Shown: one piece after another, positions 1-12,900 of the stretch | How the letters are laid out: every line of letters starts with the position of its first letter | How positions within the stretch are numbered: position 1 is the stretch's first letter | Assembly (NCBI RefSeq): GCF_905220565.1 | Contig: NC_059418.1 | Span: 11,151,441 to 11,215,440 of the forward strand | Length of the DNA: 64,000 bases | From: Melitaea cinxia | Taxonomy: Eukaryota > Arthropoda > Insecta > Lepidoptera > Nymphalidae | Reading direction: 5' to 3' | Program-made: the position numbers and the translations under genes | The notes under the pieces: model-generated | Databases searched by the model: none | What the model was told of the DNA's origin: nothing | Seen by the model: the letters and a program-made list of their open reading frames with translations, nothing else

Positions 1-1150
1 TGATTTGCCAACAGCTTACATTCAGAATATTTCAAGTAAGCAAAATCAACAAAATATCCCAACTGAGTTTTCATTGCCATCCATTAGGTTAGCCCTAAAA
101 TACTTTCCATATCAACAGTAACCAAGGGTTCCATTAAACCAAATTACCAGCCCCTCATTACTCTTTACTAGGGCCCCCAGCTCGTTAAGCATATCAATTT
201 AGAGTCGATTTCAGTTTCAGGAAATAACTATATAAAGATAAATTTCGTTTTTCATAATGCGGAGCTGATTCTGAAATATGGCGGACATTATTCTGATATA
301 TAGGATAATGTGGTTTACCTCGACGTTATATGTTCACCTACATAAATATATGTATATGAATTTATTTATATTAATACATAATGCATGTGATTTTGTTTGC
401 TGACAAATAAAAAAACCGACTTCAGTTACATCGACCAGTAATACAAGGTAGTTGAGAAAATAGTCAATTACAAAAACATTATTTGGCATTATTGGCTCGT
501 CAGATCTCGATGAGTTAGTAAAGATGGAAAGAGAGAGTTACGTTTCGTAAATTTTACTTCAGTCGTGTGGACTAAAGCCCACTCGTTTTCTCTAATTTTA
601 TTTCTTAATGAGTTGGCCTTTATCTAAAAATGTGTGTGTGTCCATTTCACACACGGCAGAAGTGAAACTCCTAAAAAATCGGAGGAAGGTAGGCTGGTGC
701 AATTTGCTTTATCAAGGATCACAATCTCGTAAAAAAGGATCATGCAAAACATGTCGCTTACTCGCTTGAGCAGTTATGTATTGTATCAAAATATCTCCTA
801 TATATTCATGTGTTTTTCGCTTTACCGTGACGCATTTTCGTTTCATCGAGTTTCAAATCACAATTATTCTAAAGTTTCTCTTCAAAAACCGTCCCAACCT
901 TAGCGTTATAAATAATAATATCAAAGAAACAAATTTAATAAGTTATAAATATGTCTCGTCTATAGTTCAAATGTTAACCTATCTTGGCTCTAACACAAGG
1001 TTTCTTGTAAAGAGAATATTTACTATTGTTACAAGTGCGCCGTGCCAAAAATTACGCAATTGTTACAACACTTATTACATAAAAAGTATGTCAGAATTGA
1101 AACAATCTTTAAAAGCCCTATCGCTAGGCCAAGACCTTTCTGTATAGGAA
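1..1150. other. Rox8-like intron, AT-rich, fragments only
   Basis: No exon seen. Around 410-440 and 540-580 are short pieces of repeat families A and M1. The remainder is AT-rich and unassigned. Coding frames here are short and lack splice-site support. Confidence 0.4.
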
Positions 1151-1199
1151 TAATTGTGTTTGTAAAACGAAAAAAAAACCGACTTCAATTACATCGACT

Positions 1200-1552
1200 G
1201 TGTAGGAGAATGATCAGAGCTAATCCACCACGCCAATCCAATGCGGGTTGACGGATGTATTCCCTACTATGAGTAACGATCGCTATCAGGTCACCACTTT
1301 CTTGGCCGACGGTACATGATAACAACTTGTTATCATGTACCGTCGGCCATCGATTTAAGCTCGGTAGTCAGCATCGGATTGAACTTAACGTGGACTCCGA
1401 GGCACGGTGGGAAGACCCACAAGGACTGCACAAACACCCAGACCACGGCAAACATCTGTATGGTCAATACTTTGTAATGTGCGGGGATCGAACCCGCCAG
1501 CGCAACAGCCACACCAGTGCTGTGATTGTTGCGCCAATGCGTCGTCAGTCAA
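1200..1552 (-). mobile_element. SINE S1 copy, internally rearranged
   Basis: Inverted S1: from the 3' portion (gctaatccaccacgccaatc) through gtactc-like middle sequence to the tRNA-like head (gcggggatcgaacccgccag). The middle holds a perfect palindrome at 1303-1349 that replaces the normal junction. Confidence 0.8.
1303..1349. repeat. Perfect inverted repeat, 23-bp arms, 1-nt loop
   Basis: TGGCCGACGGTACATGATAA followed by CAA, a single C, and the exact reverse complement. It lies within the S1 SINE where that family normally reads gtacatgataacaaccgg. Confidence 0.95.
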
Positions 1553-2484
1553 TCGGTCCAGAACCAAGTTAGGAGGTAGCACACATATACCAACTAAACT
1601 CCAAAAAGGAGAAGGCTCTCAATTAGACTGTAATTTTTCATTTTTTTTTTATATGTGTTATCTTATAACTTTTTACTAATTAGTGAACAATTGTAATAAT
1701 TAATTTTTAATCAAAAGGTGGTACTTGTCATGTGGTAACGTATAAATTTGATCGAATTCTGTCTAGTACTTTTTGAGATATCTTTGATAACATGTATTTA
1801 CTTGACTATTTTTTCGTCTACCCACGTTGCAGTACTGATTGATTTTATAGTCTATTATAACTTATGAGAAAATCAAAAGTAGACCACCGAAAATTGATAA
1901 TTTTCTATAAAAGAATTTGAGAAACTGTGATCAAATACAGCCTTTTATTATCAAAAGTCACTTAAACGTTACCAAAGTCCTACAAATAGCAAGTCATAAT
2001 TATAAACGACGTTTTAATTACGAGGCGAATATATACCCATCCCTTTCCTTTCCATTCAAACGAGCAGGATGGCGATATTTTAAGAAATATTGCGTCTCGT
2101 TCACTCTCAAGGCGAAATATGCATCTACCTCGCTCGCTCGTCATTGGGAAATTAAACTTTATATCTTTTGATAAGAATTTTGTCGGTATTTCAAAGTTTT
2201 TAGTGAATTTACGATCTATTTCTTGAATAGGGTTTTAACTGATTGTGTGAATAAAGAGGGTATGTATTTTCTGTATCAGATTTAATATAATTTTATTTAT
2301 TTATTTAAGCATACTAACAATATACATATTTCTACATATTTATAAACACATTAGGTATACAGTAAGGTCCTTAATACATATATAAATAACTAGTATATAT
2401 ATAATATTTAATTAATAAAATTTGCAGTGTCCTTCTAGAATCCCTTTTTAAACTTAATATTTGATATATTATTAGTTCGTAAAC

Positions 2485-2700
2485 GAAAAAAAAACGACTT
2501 CAATTAACACAAGTAATACAACGTAAGTAGATGAAAAAAATTAATAAACGCACTAGATGTCACTACGATTTTATAGGGTTTCCCTCGTCAGATCAGTGTC
2601 CCATCATCAAATCCTGGTTTCCTTATCATGGTACCACACTTGGGATATCTCCTTTCCAACAAAAAAAGAATTATCAAAATCGATTCATAAACGACGAAGT
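2485..2700. mobile_element. Repeat family A fragment
   Basis: Begins cgtaaacgaaaaaaaaacga and cttcaatta, then continues with tcagatc...tcatggtaccacactt and atctcctttccaacaaaaaa, the body of family A (compare 30830-31080). Confidence 0.65.
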
Positions 2701-2765
2701 TATCCCCGAATATATATATATATATATATATACTACACCTAGTATATATATATATATATATACTA
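2700..2765. repeat. Two (TA)n microsatellite tracts
   Basis: Alternating TA at about 2708-2731 and 2743-2762, separated by ctacacctag. The mirrored arrangement suggests a small AT palindrome. Confidence 0.85.
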
Positions 2766-4732
2766 GCTGTGCCCGCGGCTTCGCCCGCGTTGAAATTAGT
2801 GTGTCACAAAGTTTTCCCGGCAAAATTATAGTTAAACTCTCATCAAAATCGGCTTAGCCGTTCCGTAAACCTTCCTATTAGCCCTCTCTCCAATGGTGAA
2901 ACCGCATGAAAATCCGTTCAGTAGATTTTGAGCAAATCGGTCACATACACTTTTGGGGACTTTGTTTTATAATACACTAACTGTTGCCCGCGATTACGTC
3001 CGCGTGGTTATGAAGATATGCATTACCATTAAGTTGTTTAACGCAAATTATTTTTTTATTTCAATCACTTGAAATGCTTATCAAACTGAGTAACTTTTTA
3101 AAAGGCACAATTTAGTATAATTTAATAGTTATTTTTATAAAACCTCTCTATACACCACATTTTTAGTTTTATTTTCAGGCTGTATATGTTTCATACAAAC
3201 TATCAACCCCATTAAACCCCCTTAGCGGTGGAATATCGTAAAATCCGTTCTTAGCGGACGTCTGCTAACTATAATCTACCTCCGTGCCAAATTTTATCTT
3301 TGTCCAACCTGGATGGATAGACCATCCAGCGGTTTTTGAGTTCTCGTGATGAGTGAGTTAGTGACCTTTCTCTTTTATATTTATAGATTAAGATACATTA
3401 TTTGGACACCTCCTCACCATCTATAGAGCATATATTTTAAATTTCAAGTCTCTTACTTCAAAAACATAAGACTTTCATACGAACTTCCGACCCCCGTTTT
3501 ATCCCTTTAGATTAACGGATGTCTACGCCCTATAAGGAACGTACCTGCCAAATTTCAAGTTTATAGCTGTTATAGTTTTGGAGGTTTCGTGATAAGTGAG
3601 TCAACCTACCATCTCCCGTTTTAACTCAAAAAGAGAGTTGATTTCTAAGATACATTATTTGGACACCTTCTCATCATCTATAAGGTATACATTTTAAATC
3701 TCAAGTCTCTTACTTCAAAAACATGGGTCTTTCACACAAACTTCCAATCCCCGTTTTACCCCCTTAAGGGTCGAATTTCATAAAATCAGTTCTTAAAAAG
3801 TGTCTACGCCCTGTAAGGAACCTGCCTGCCAAATTTCAAGTTTGTAGGTGTTATAGTTTCGGAGATTTCGTGATCAGTGAGTCAACGTACCATCCCCCGT
3901 TTTAACCCCAAAAAGGAGTTGATTTCTAAAGATACATTATTTGGATACCTTTTTACTATCTATACATACATTTTAAATTTCAAATCTCTTACTTCAAAAA
4001 CATAGGACTTTCATACAAAGTTCCAACCCCCGTTTTACCCCTTTAAGGGTCGAGTTACGTTAAATCAGTTCTTAGCATATGACTACGCTTTATATGGAAC
4101 CTACCTGCCAAATGTCAAATTTGTAGCTGTTACATAGTTTCGGAGATTTCGTGATGAGTGGGTCAACGTAACATCCCCCGTTTTAACCCCAAAAGGGAGT
4201 TGATTTCTAAGAAACATTATTTGGGCACCTTGTTACCATCTATAGAGCATACATTTTAAATTTCAAGTTTCATACAAACTTCCAACCCCCGTTTTACCCC
4301 CTTAGGGGTCGAGTTTCGTCAAATCCATTCTTAGCAATAGATTACGCCCTATAAGGAGCCTTCCTGTCAAATTTCAAGTATGTAGGTATTATAGTTTCGG
4401 AGATTTCGTGATGAGTGAGTCAACCTACCATACCCCGTTTTAACCCCAAAAGGGAGTTGATTTCTAAAAATACATTATTTGGACACCTTCTCATTATCTA
4501 TAAAGCATACATTTTAAATTTCAAGTCTCTTACTTCAAAAACATAGGACTTTCATACAAACTTGCAACCCCCGTTTTACCCCCTTAGGGGTCGAGTTTCG
4601 TAAAATCCGTTCTTAGCGGATGCCTACGTCTTATAAGGAGCCTACCTGCCAAATTTCAAGTTTGTAGGTGTTATAGTTTCGGAGATTTCGTGATGAGTGA
4701 GTGACCTTTCGCTTTTATATATATTATAGATT
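2763..4732. mobile_element. Dispersed repeat D with five internal tandem copies of about 270 bp
   Basis: Starts with the motif gcccgcggcttcgcccgcg and again at about 2987 (gcccgcgattacgtccgcg), a hallmark of common lepidopteran dispersed repeats. From 3392 a unit beginning gatacattatttggacacc recurs at 3392, 3649, 3931, 4211 and 4469, each with ttcaagtctcttacttcaaa and ccccgttttaccccctta. The last copy ends at atatattatagatta, then (TA)n. Confidence 0.75.
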
Positions 4733-4738
4733 ATAGAT

Positions 4739-4812
<74 letters not shown>
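4733..4812. repeat. (TA)n microsatellite, about 36 units
   Basis: Uninterrupted alternating AT over roughly 75 bp, at the edge of repeat D. Confidence 0.97.
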
Positions 4813-4816
<4 letters not shown>

Positions 4817-5254
4817 TCGGTCGAATTGATTAACCTCTTGTTTTTGAAGTCACATCAATCTAATCAGATAATTTTAAAATCTGTGTCATTTAATATATTA
4901 GAGAGGTAACGGAGACACACTTTTAGGTCGATAGGCCTCTGGGAGCCATTAGGCAAATGGGACACAGCTGTCAACACTGCCTCCAAGCAAGCTACACGTT
5001 GCATTGTCATATAGCACTCTGCAGCTTTCGTGGGATTGACAGACGCCTACATTTCCTGAAAATCAAGCGTTGATAGAATGACGTAGGAAGATATATTTTT
5101 AAATGCCTTGTTTTTAACCGACTTAAAAAAATAAGTTCTACGATTCGATTGTATTTTCGTATTTGTTATTTCATAACTTGTTACTGAGTTGACCGATTTT
5201 GTTTTTTTTTGTATTTATTGAAAGGTGTTACTCGTGGCATAATCTCTAAATCGC

Positions 5255-5533
5255 TAATCTATACTAATAGTATAAAGCTGAAGAGTTTGTTTGTTCGCGC
5301 TAATCTCAGCAGCTACTGGTCCAATTTGAAAAATTATTTCAGTGTTAGATATATCATAACGCTAAGACCAATAGGAGCAGAGCACCACTGAAGAATGTTT
5401 TAAAATCGTTTTTTTTCTTTTGAGAGCTTCCGCTGCGTGCCCTGCGTAAACAGTAAAAGTTTTGCAAAAGTCATGTGTAACGGAATTGTTCCTATTCCAC
5501 GCGGACGAAGTCGTAGACAGAAGCTAGTCTCTA
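5255..5533 (-). mobile_element. Dispersed repeat E
   Basis: Runs from actaatagtataaagctgaa through gctaatctcagcagctactg to cacgcggacgaagtcgtaga. It is the inverted relative of 20985-21290. Confidence 0.7.
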
Positions 5534-5768
5534 ATAATGCGTATTTACTTGAGTATTCTTTTCGTCTTCCTACGTTGTATTACTGGTCGATGTAATTAAA
5601 TTATTTTTGGAAACTTCATAAGTAATAAAAAGGCTGTGTAATATTAATAAACTTAATAATAATTATTATTATAATAATAAAATAATAACAAACGATTCAC
5701 ACTCAACGGCCCTCAGTACGATTTTCTCTTGTGTCGGGAGTATGAAAACACACACATATATATATGGT

Positions 5769-6195
5769 CAATATAAATGTATGTCATGTACGCGGATCGG
5801 ATTCCGCGACTGTTAGCGCAAGAGCCAGTATTGTGACCGCTGCGCTAACACAAGATATCTCTTCACTACTATACAATTTTTGTTGTATTTCGTTCGACGA
5901 TTTGCAGGTTCGATTTCCATTTGGGATTGATATTTGTATTTGTAAAAATATTTCTTTACAGTTTGGATGTCTTTCCTTGTGGGTCTCCCCACCGTGCCTC
6001 GGAGAGCACGTTAAGCCGTCGGTCCCAGTTGTTATCATGTACCTGATAGCGATCGTTACTCATAGTAGGCAACATATCCAACCCGCAGTGGAGCAGCTTG
6101 GCGGATTAAGCTCCATTCCTTCTCCTATATCGAGAAAGAGACCTATGCCCAGCAGTGGGATGTTACAAGCTGAATGCTTGCCTGCTTGCTTTAGT
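5769..6195. mobile_element. Two SINE S1 pieces, head to head
   Basis: 5769-5855 is an inverted S1 head (catgtacgcggatcggattc). From about 5900 an S1 copy runs on the plus strand (caggttcgatttccatttgg, gtgggtctccccaccgtgcc, ctcgg) to the tail gcccagcagtgggatgttac near 6170. Confidence 0.75.
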
Positions 6196-6494
6196 TGTAT
6201 AATTTCAAAGTGTTGCAACGTCTAAGCTGACGGAATGACGTATAATAAAAATAAAAATAAAAATTTAGAAAAACCCCCGACACAATACCCTGAGTTGCCT
6301 TTAAAAAGTAAAAAGTAATTAAAGAAACTCAACCTTACAGTATCTAAGTATGTACGAGTATTAATAATTCAAAAAAAAATACATCGCGTTGATGACCGCT
6401 CATATCTTCATCCGTTTGCGAGCTACGGAGCTACAGACAGACACGTCAAACTTATAACACCCCTCTTTTTGCTTCGGGGGTTAAAAAGCATGTC

Positions 6495-6630
6495 TAGATA
6501 TACCTACCAACCCGCCTGTCCAGCGTGGTGACATGGGCAACACACATGAGTTCACGCAATTATAGCGCAAACTTGTGGAGGCCTATGTCCAGCAGTGTGG
6601 ACTTCGATAGGCTGAAGTGAGATATACCAA
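6495..6630 (+). mobile_element. SINE family C, 3' fragment
   Basis: Matches the end of family C: accaacccgcctgtccagcg, gtggtgac, then gtggaggcctatgtccagca and ataggctgaa. Confidence 0.75.
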
Positions 6631-6849
6631 CTTAAAATAGCTATGATGATCTTTTCACTGAAAAATCGATTTTTAACTTCATATTTTTTTACTGTTAAGT
6701 GTCGAGAGCATCCACGGGTTTTTAGCTGTCCGTGCCTTTATATTCATCATGGATTTTTTTACTTATACGCGTACATTTTTTATTATAGTGTTACCATTGG
6801 AGAAGTAATCTCAATCAGTGACTGTCTAAACTTAACTGTTTTGTTTCAG

Positions 6850-6925
6850 GGACTGCCGCGTCGTGAGAGATCCACAAACGCTAAAATCGAAAGGATATGG
6901 CTTCGTCTCCTTCTTAAAGAAATCG
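6850..6925 (+). CDS. Rox8: Rox8-like exon: second half of RRM2
   Basis: Preceded by a pyrimidine-rich acceptor (tttgtttcag) and followed by donor gtaagt. It begins in the last base of a codon and encodes 25 residues, DCRVVRDPQT...KGYGFVSFLKKS, matching the beta2-beta3 part of TIA-1 RRM2 including RNP1. It ends in phase 0. The matching upstream half of RRM2 was not found in bases 1-6849, so the upstream intron is at least 6.8 kb. Confidence 0.93.
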
Positions 6926-9900
6926 GTAAGTAAAGATTTTAATATAAAAATCTGTGCTCGCGACTTCGTCCGCGTGGAATTAAAAAAATGTTCAGTACCC
7001 GGTAACAAAAAAAAAACTAAAATAAAAGTAACCTAAGTTACACCTTATTACATCGGCTATCTGCCAGTAAAAGTCCCGTCAAAATCGGTCCAGCCGTTTC
7101 AGAGATTAGCCGGAATAAACAGACAGACAAAATTGTAAAAAAAATTATATTTTGGTATACGTACCGTGTATGCATCCATATTGACACTCCAATTTTATTT
7201 ATTTCTATAGATAAATAAAGGCACTCAATATATTTTAAAAGACACATTTTGTTAAAATACTTCAAAAAAGAAGGAGTTTCTGAATTTGACTATATTTTTA
7301 TGTCAGTCGGTCAGTCAGTTAGTTCAGCCTATTGTAGTCCACTGCTAGACATAGGCCTCCCCAAGTTCGCGCCAAACATCCCAATTTTCCGCAATCCTCA
7401 TCCAGCCTACACCGCCAATCTTACGTAGATCGTCGGTCCAACGGGCCGGAGGACGTCCCACACTGCGTTTGCCAAGACGCGGTTTCCACGCTAGGACCCG
7501 TCTACTCCAACGCCCATCGGTCCTGCGACTTAGATGATCAGCCTACTGGCACTTCAACTTGATAATTATGTGGGCTATATCGGTTACTTTCACTCTCTCT
7601 CTAATCTATCTTTGAGAGAAACCCCAAGCAAAGCCCATTTTTATGTATTTTTAACCGACTTCCAAAAAAGGAGGAGGTTCTCAATTCGACTGTATTTTTT
7701 TGTGTATGTTACATCAGAACTTTTGACCGCGTGGACCGATTTCGACAATTTTTTTTTAATCAAAAGATGGTGTGTGTCAATTACATTAAAACCATACCAT
7801 TAGCATACCATTAAAACGTACGTACCATTAAAATTTATTTGAGGTCTAAAGATAACTTTTCGAGTTATATCTAATAATGCATTTTTACTTGACGCTTTTT
7901 TCGTCGACCTACGTTGTATTATATCGCATAAATTTCTACTGGATGTACCGATTTTGATAATTCTTTTTTTGTTAGAAAGGAGATATCCTTAGTTTAGAAC
8001 CATGATAAGAAAATGCAATGACTTTTTACTGGGTGTACCGACTATAATAATTTTTTATTTAATCGAAAGCTGATGTTTGTCGTGTGGTCACATATAAATT
8101 TTATTGAGATCTGATAACTACTTTTTGAGTAATCTTTGATAAAGCGTAGTTACTTGACTATTTTTTCGTCGATTTACGTTGTATGTTGTCGTCGATGTAA
8201 TTGAAGTCGGTTTTTTTTTCGTTTGCGAGCAAACACAATTATATTCTAATGTTTCCGCGAATTTCACTCATAACAATGAAACATTTTCAGACTTTATCGC
8301 GGCTTATTAAGTTTTTTAGATGCCCGACGTTTCTGATACTTTACAACTCTATAGCAAGCTTGGTCACGGGAGGACCATGTAAAAAAGTTGTTTGTAATGT
8401 ATTTTTGTGTATGCTACTATGATTTATATATCAAAATCAATCTAGTAGTTTTTGAGTTACCCCTAACAATGCGTATTTGTAATACCGCACAACAAAATCG
8501 ACCTTTTTTGTTGCATGAGATTTTTTAACTGTTAATTACTAATTTAGGCTCGCTTGTTTTAAATCTACCCTCAGATTTTTTCTAGCAGCTCTAGTTTAAG
8601 AGATACAGGTGCCACCTTAAAATGTACTCTACATTTGACTGTTGATATCGCTATCGTTACCGTGTTACTAATATCTGTTTCTTTTTTACAATGGCTTCGT
8701 CTAAAAGGACCTATGTAAACAATGCAAATAGATTTAGAAATAGATTTTGTCACATTTGTGGCAAACATACACTTAAAAAATTCTGTTTAAATGTGTCGGA
8801 TTTCTTAAAAAATGCCTACATGAGTACTATCAACGGCCATTAGAAACAAACAACAAGCCCTGGATACCGAATATGGTGTGTAAAACGTGTGTGGAGTCTT
8901 TCCGTTTATGGTAAAATAAAATGAAGGATCCTTTGAATCTCATTAGTCCTATTATTTGGCGTGAACCGTCGAACGACCACAATGACTATTATTTCTGCGT
9001 TGTAAACATAACAGGAATTAACCGCCAAAATCGTTCCAAGTGGGTTTATCCTACAGTGCCATCAGTTACTAGGCCTTTCCTTCGTTCAACTGTTACATTA
9101 GATACCAATAAAAGTAATAAGCGCCCGAACAAATATAAATTAAAATATGTTACCTTAGAACCCCAACCAAGTACATCTCAGTGCATTTTAGTATATATCC
9201 AGATCATTTCCAAAATTGAGTGCTGAGAATTTAGAAGCTGGAATTTTCGAAGAACCGCAAATTAGAAATTTAATAAACTATGGAAGTTTGACTGAAAGTA
9301 TGACAAATGACAGCCGCTGGAAAAAATGCCTAGAATGACTTTGTTTGGCTCGCAAAGAACTTTTGGAGAAATAAGAAGTCCATCGACTTTCTTGATCACG
9401 TCAAGCAGTAACTATTATACTTTCAGCAACTTGGATGCAACATGGGCATTAAGATGCATTCTATACATAGCCGCCTAGATCGATGTCATGAGCACACAGA
9501 GCGCTTTCATCAGGATATTCGCTTCATGGAGGAGCGTTCCAAGGGCTATTAGAGTGAAAATATGATGGCTGACTAAAGAAAGTTTTGTTCTAATTAGATA
9601 GCAAAATAAATTGTTCTATGACGGGATACCATGTTTTTTTGATTAAAATAGCTACCCTTTATATCTCAAAAAGTAGAGCTGCTAGCAAAAATATGAGTAC
9701 AGATATAGAATCAGAAAATGCAGCTAGATTCATAAAAAACATTCCATGTAACAAAAATGCTGTTTTGCAGTGTAATTGGTCATTTTTTTCAACTACGTTC
9801 ACGACGTTCTCTTTTAATTTTTGAAGTAAAAATTTCACACGATATCCGAATAATTATTCCGAAGAATTAATTACATATAATTAATTTAAAATCGATTTCG

Positions 9901-12900
9901 ATAATTGCAAATTTTTAATCAATAATGTACGAACGTCGATTGCGCACATGTGACCTTTCTCACGATTTAATAAGACTATAATTAGCCGAGACGATGAGTT
10001 TATTAAATACAATAGTAAATAAATAATTGCTTTTGTCATTTAATAAAAAACCAGTGTGCTTTAGACCACACGACTGAAGTAAAACTTCTTTTATCGTCCC
10101 TACAGTAATATACGAAACATAACTTCAACGTTCACCACGCCCGATCACACTTTTCGTAACGCTCTCGTCACGCATTCACCAGCTTCCTCTCCAAATCAAG
10201 CGTGCGTAAAGTAGTTTTACTTCAGTAAAAACATTACAATCCCTGACTTTTATTTGGGTACCTTCCGCTACAAAACTACGCCTTTTACAATAATTTTCGT
10301 TCTTTCTAGGAGGCAGAGTCTGCGATCACGGCGATGAATGGTCAGTGGCTGGGCTCAAGATCCATCAGAACGAACTGGGCTACGAGGAAACCTCCGGCGC
10401 CCAAAAATGAACGTAAGTCATCTATCAACTATACACTGCTTGCTGTACTTGAGGATCGCTCATGCGACGGTGCGACAAAGCCAGCCCTGCGGTCACCCAA
10501 CCGCCTGTCCAACGTGGTGACTATGGGCAAAACACATGAGTTTATGCCATTTTTATTAAGATTTTTTTTTAAGATTCCTAATTTCAATATGCATTTTATT
10601 TATGTTGTATGTTATTACACGCTAATCTCAGGTACTAATGGTTCGAATTAAAATATATTTTTATGTTTAATTACTGAAGAAAGCCTTCTTAGCTATAGGC
10701 TATATTAAATTTTTGTATGTTTTTTCGTGCTGTGTGGCTAGGGCACTAAAGAATTTAGCCACTCCCTCTCTTCCCGTGGGTGTCGTAAGAGGCGACTAAG
10801 GGATAACAAGGTTCCACAACCACCTTGGAACTTAAGAAGCCGACCGATGGCGGGATAACCATCCAACTGCTGGCTTTGAAATACACAGGCCGAAGACGGG
10901 CAGCAGCGTCTTCGGTGCGACAAAGCCAGTACTGCGGTCACCAACCCGCCTGCCCAGCGTGGTGACTATGGGCAAAACACATGAATTCACGTTATTTTTG
11001 GTGTAAACTTGTGGAGGCCTATATCCAGCAGTGGACTGTATAGGCTGTAATGATGATGATGATGTTTTTTTCTTGAAGTTAACGCGAGCCAAACAGCGGA
11101 CAACAGCTAGTTTAATTACAACATATATACTACATATTTGAATAGATTAAACATTAAACGTTTTGCATAATCAAAGGTTATTGTCTAAGTCTAACACACT
11201 ATCATTAATATATTATGAACTTTGAAAAGCCAGCCGAGCTTGCGGTCGAAGCTTCTGAAACTTTAAAGTTAATATTGAAAGTGAATTAATGATGGCGCGC
11301 TCTGTGGCGTGAGAAATTAATTTTTGCGATTTGAGATTATAGAAATATCTCCTTGATATTTTAGCGTAACAGAGACGTGCTTAAAGCTGGTTTAAGGCCT
11401 TTTGAACATTACGCCGTGATTACATAGAAATTAATAGCTAAAGCTAGCGGGATTACATCAATAGTAAAGATGTGTGGATTTTTTGAGGTGGCAATAAAAC
11501 ATATTATTACCAATTTTATATTGAATTCCCTTTCTTTCCGTGCGGGGTCGTCAAAGTCGAGTGAGGGATGAACCTGGCTCAAAATCATCAGGGTCCTGGA
11601 GAGGGAAAACTTCATTTGAAACCCGGAATGGGGTCTCCGTCAAGCATTCGTGGCATAGCTCTAAAATGCGAAAGACTCCTGCTGCCAAACTGGCTCCACA
11701 CGTTTGACTCGTCGTTCCTGTGGGCCTAGCCAATGAGGTCGAGAGGGTGGCGCAGAGCTTAGGCAACTCTGCGTTTTCCTGAAGAGTGTCCTAGGCGACA
11801 CGGTGTCTGTTTGACACTGTCTAAATCGTCTGCAATAGACGGACTAAGGCCAATGATGATATTGAAACGAATACTACCGATTCTTTTTTGCAGAATCTAC
11901 ATTCCGAACCGTTGGTAGCTTCATTTGTAACGATGATTAAGGTTTTAATCTGTAAACTGACGATTCGAAGGTGTTTTTGAAGCCTATTTGTAGAAAGATA
12001 ATAATTTTCATTTTGATATTTATGTTTTTGACGCCGCGTTGGCGCAACGGTTACAGCCATGGATTGTATCAGTTGCGTTGGCGGTTGCGGGTTCGACCCC
12101 CGCACATGACAAACATTTGTATTGGCCATACAGGTGTTTGCCGTGGTCTGGGTGTTCGTGCAGTCCTTGTGGGTCTCCCCACCGTGCCTCGGTGAGCACG
12201 TTAAGCCGTCGGTCCCGGTTGTTATCATATACACCTGATAGCGATCGTTACTCAAAGTAGGGAATATATCCGCCAACCCGCATTGGAGCAGCGTGGTGGA
12301 TTAAGCTCTGATCCTTCTCCTACATGGAGAAAGAGGCCTATGCCCAGTAGTGGGATATTACAGGCTGAAACGTAAAAATTTATGTTTTTATCGTCTATGT
12401 CACGACGCGTCTTTCTATTCTGTACAAGATCAGAACGTAAGGGTGTGAAACTAATCACGTATATTACGAAAATTATTCGAAAACTGGATATTTACCATAT
12501 TTATTGGGACATGGACTTCGAATGTTTTGATCACGAGACTGGAGTTTGCGGGTAGATGTTGACGGCTTTAGCTCTCATCTCGAATAATTTTCATAATAGA
12601 AGTAAACATGTTAATCTAAAATCTTACAATCACGTATAGATTGGAAATAAGCTTTCTTACGAAGTTCTTCCAATCCATAGAAGAGCAGTACGCATATACT
12701 CGCGTATAATTTGTAGTAACATAGAAGTATATCTTGTTCCATAATGTACAACGCCAGTACGCATTGGGACTAATCGTGTATGTTTCGGAATAAGCGCGCT
12801 GAAATCTAGATTACAATTTGTACGAGAGCAGTTGCATGCTCGCCATTTTAATTTATTGACCTCTCTTTTTATTTTGTGGTAATTCATGTTTGCGTGTCTG

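Noticed and set aside
12033..12110. tRNA-like segment with A and B boxes
   Set aside because: It is the head of a 340-bp SINE repeated many times in the window and does not fold as a complete tRNA gene that I could support.
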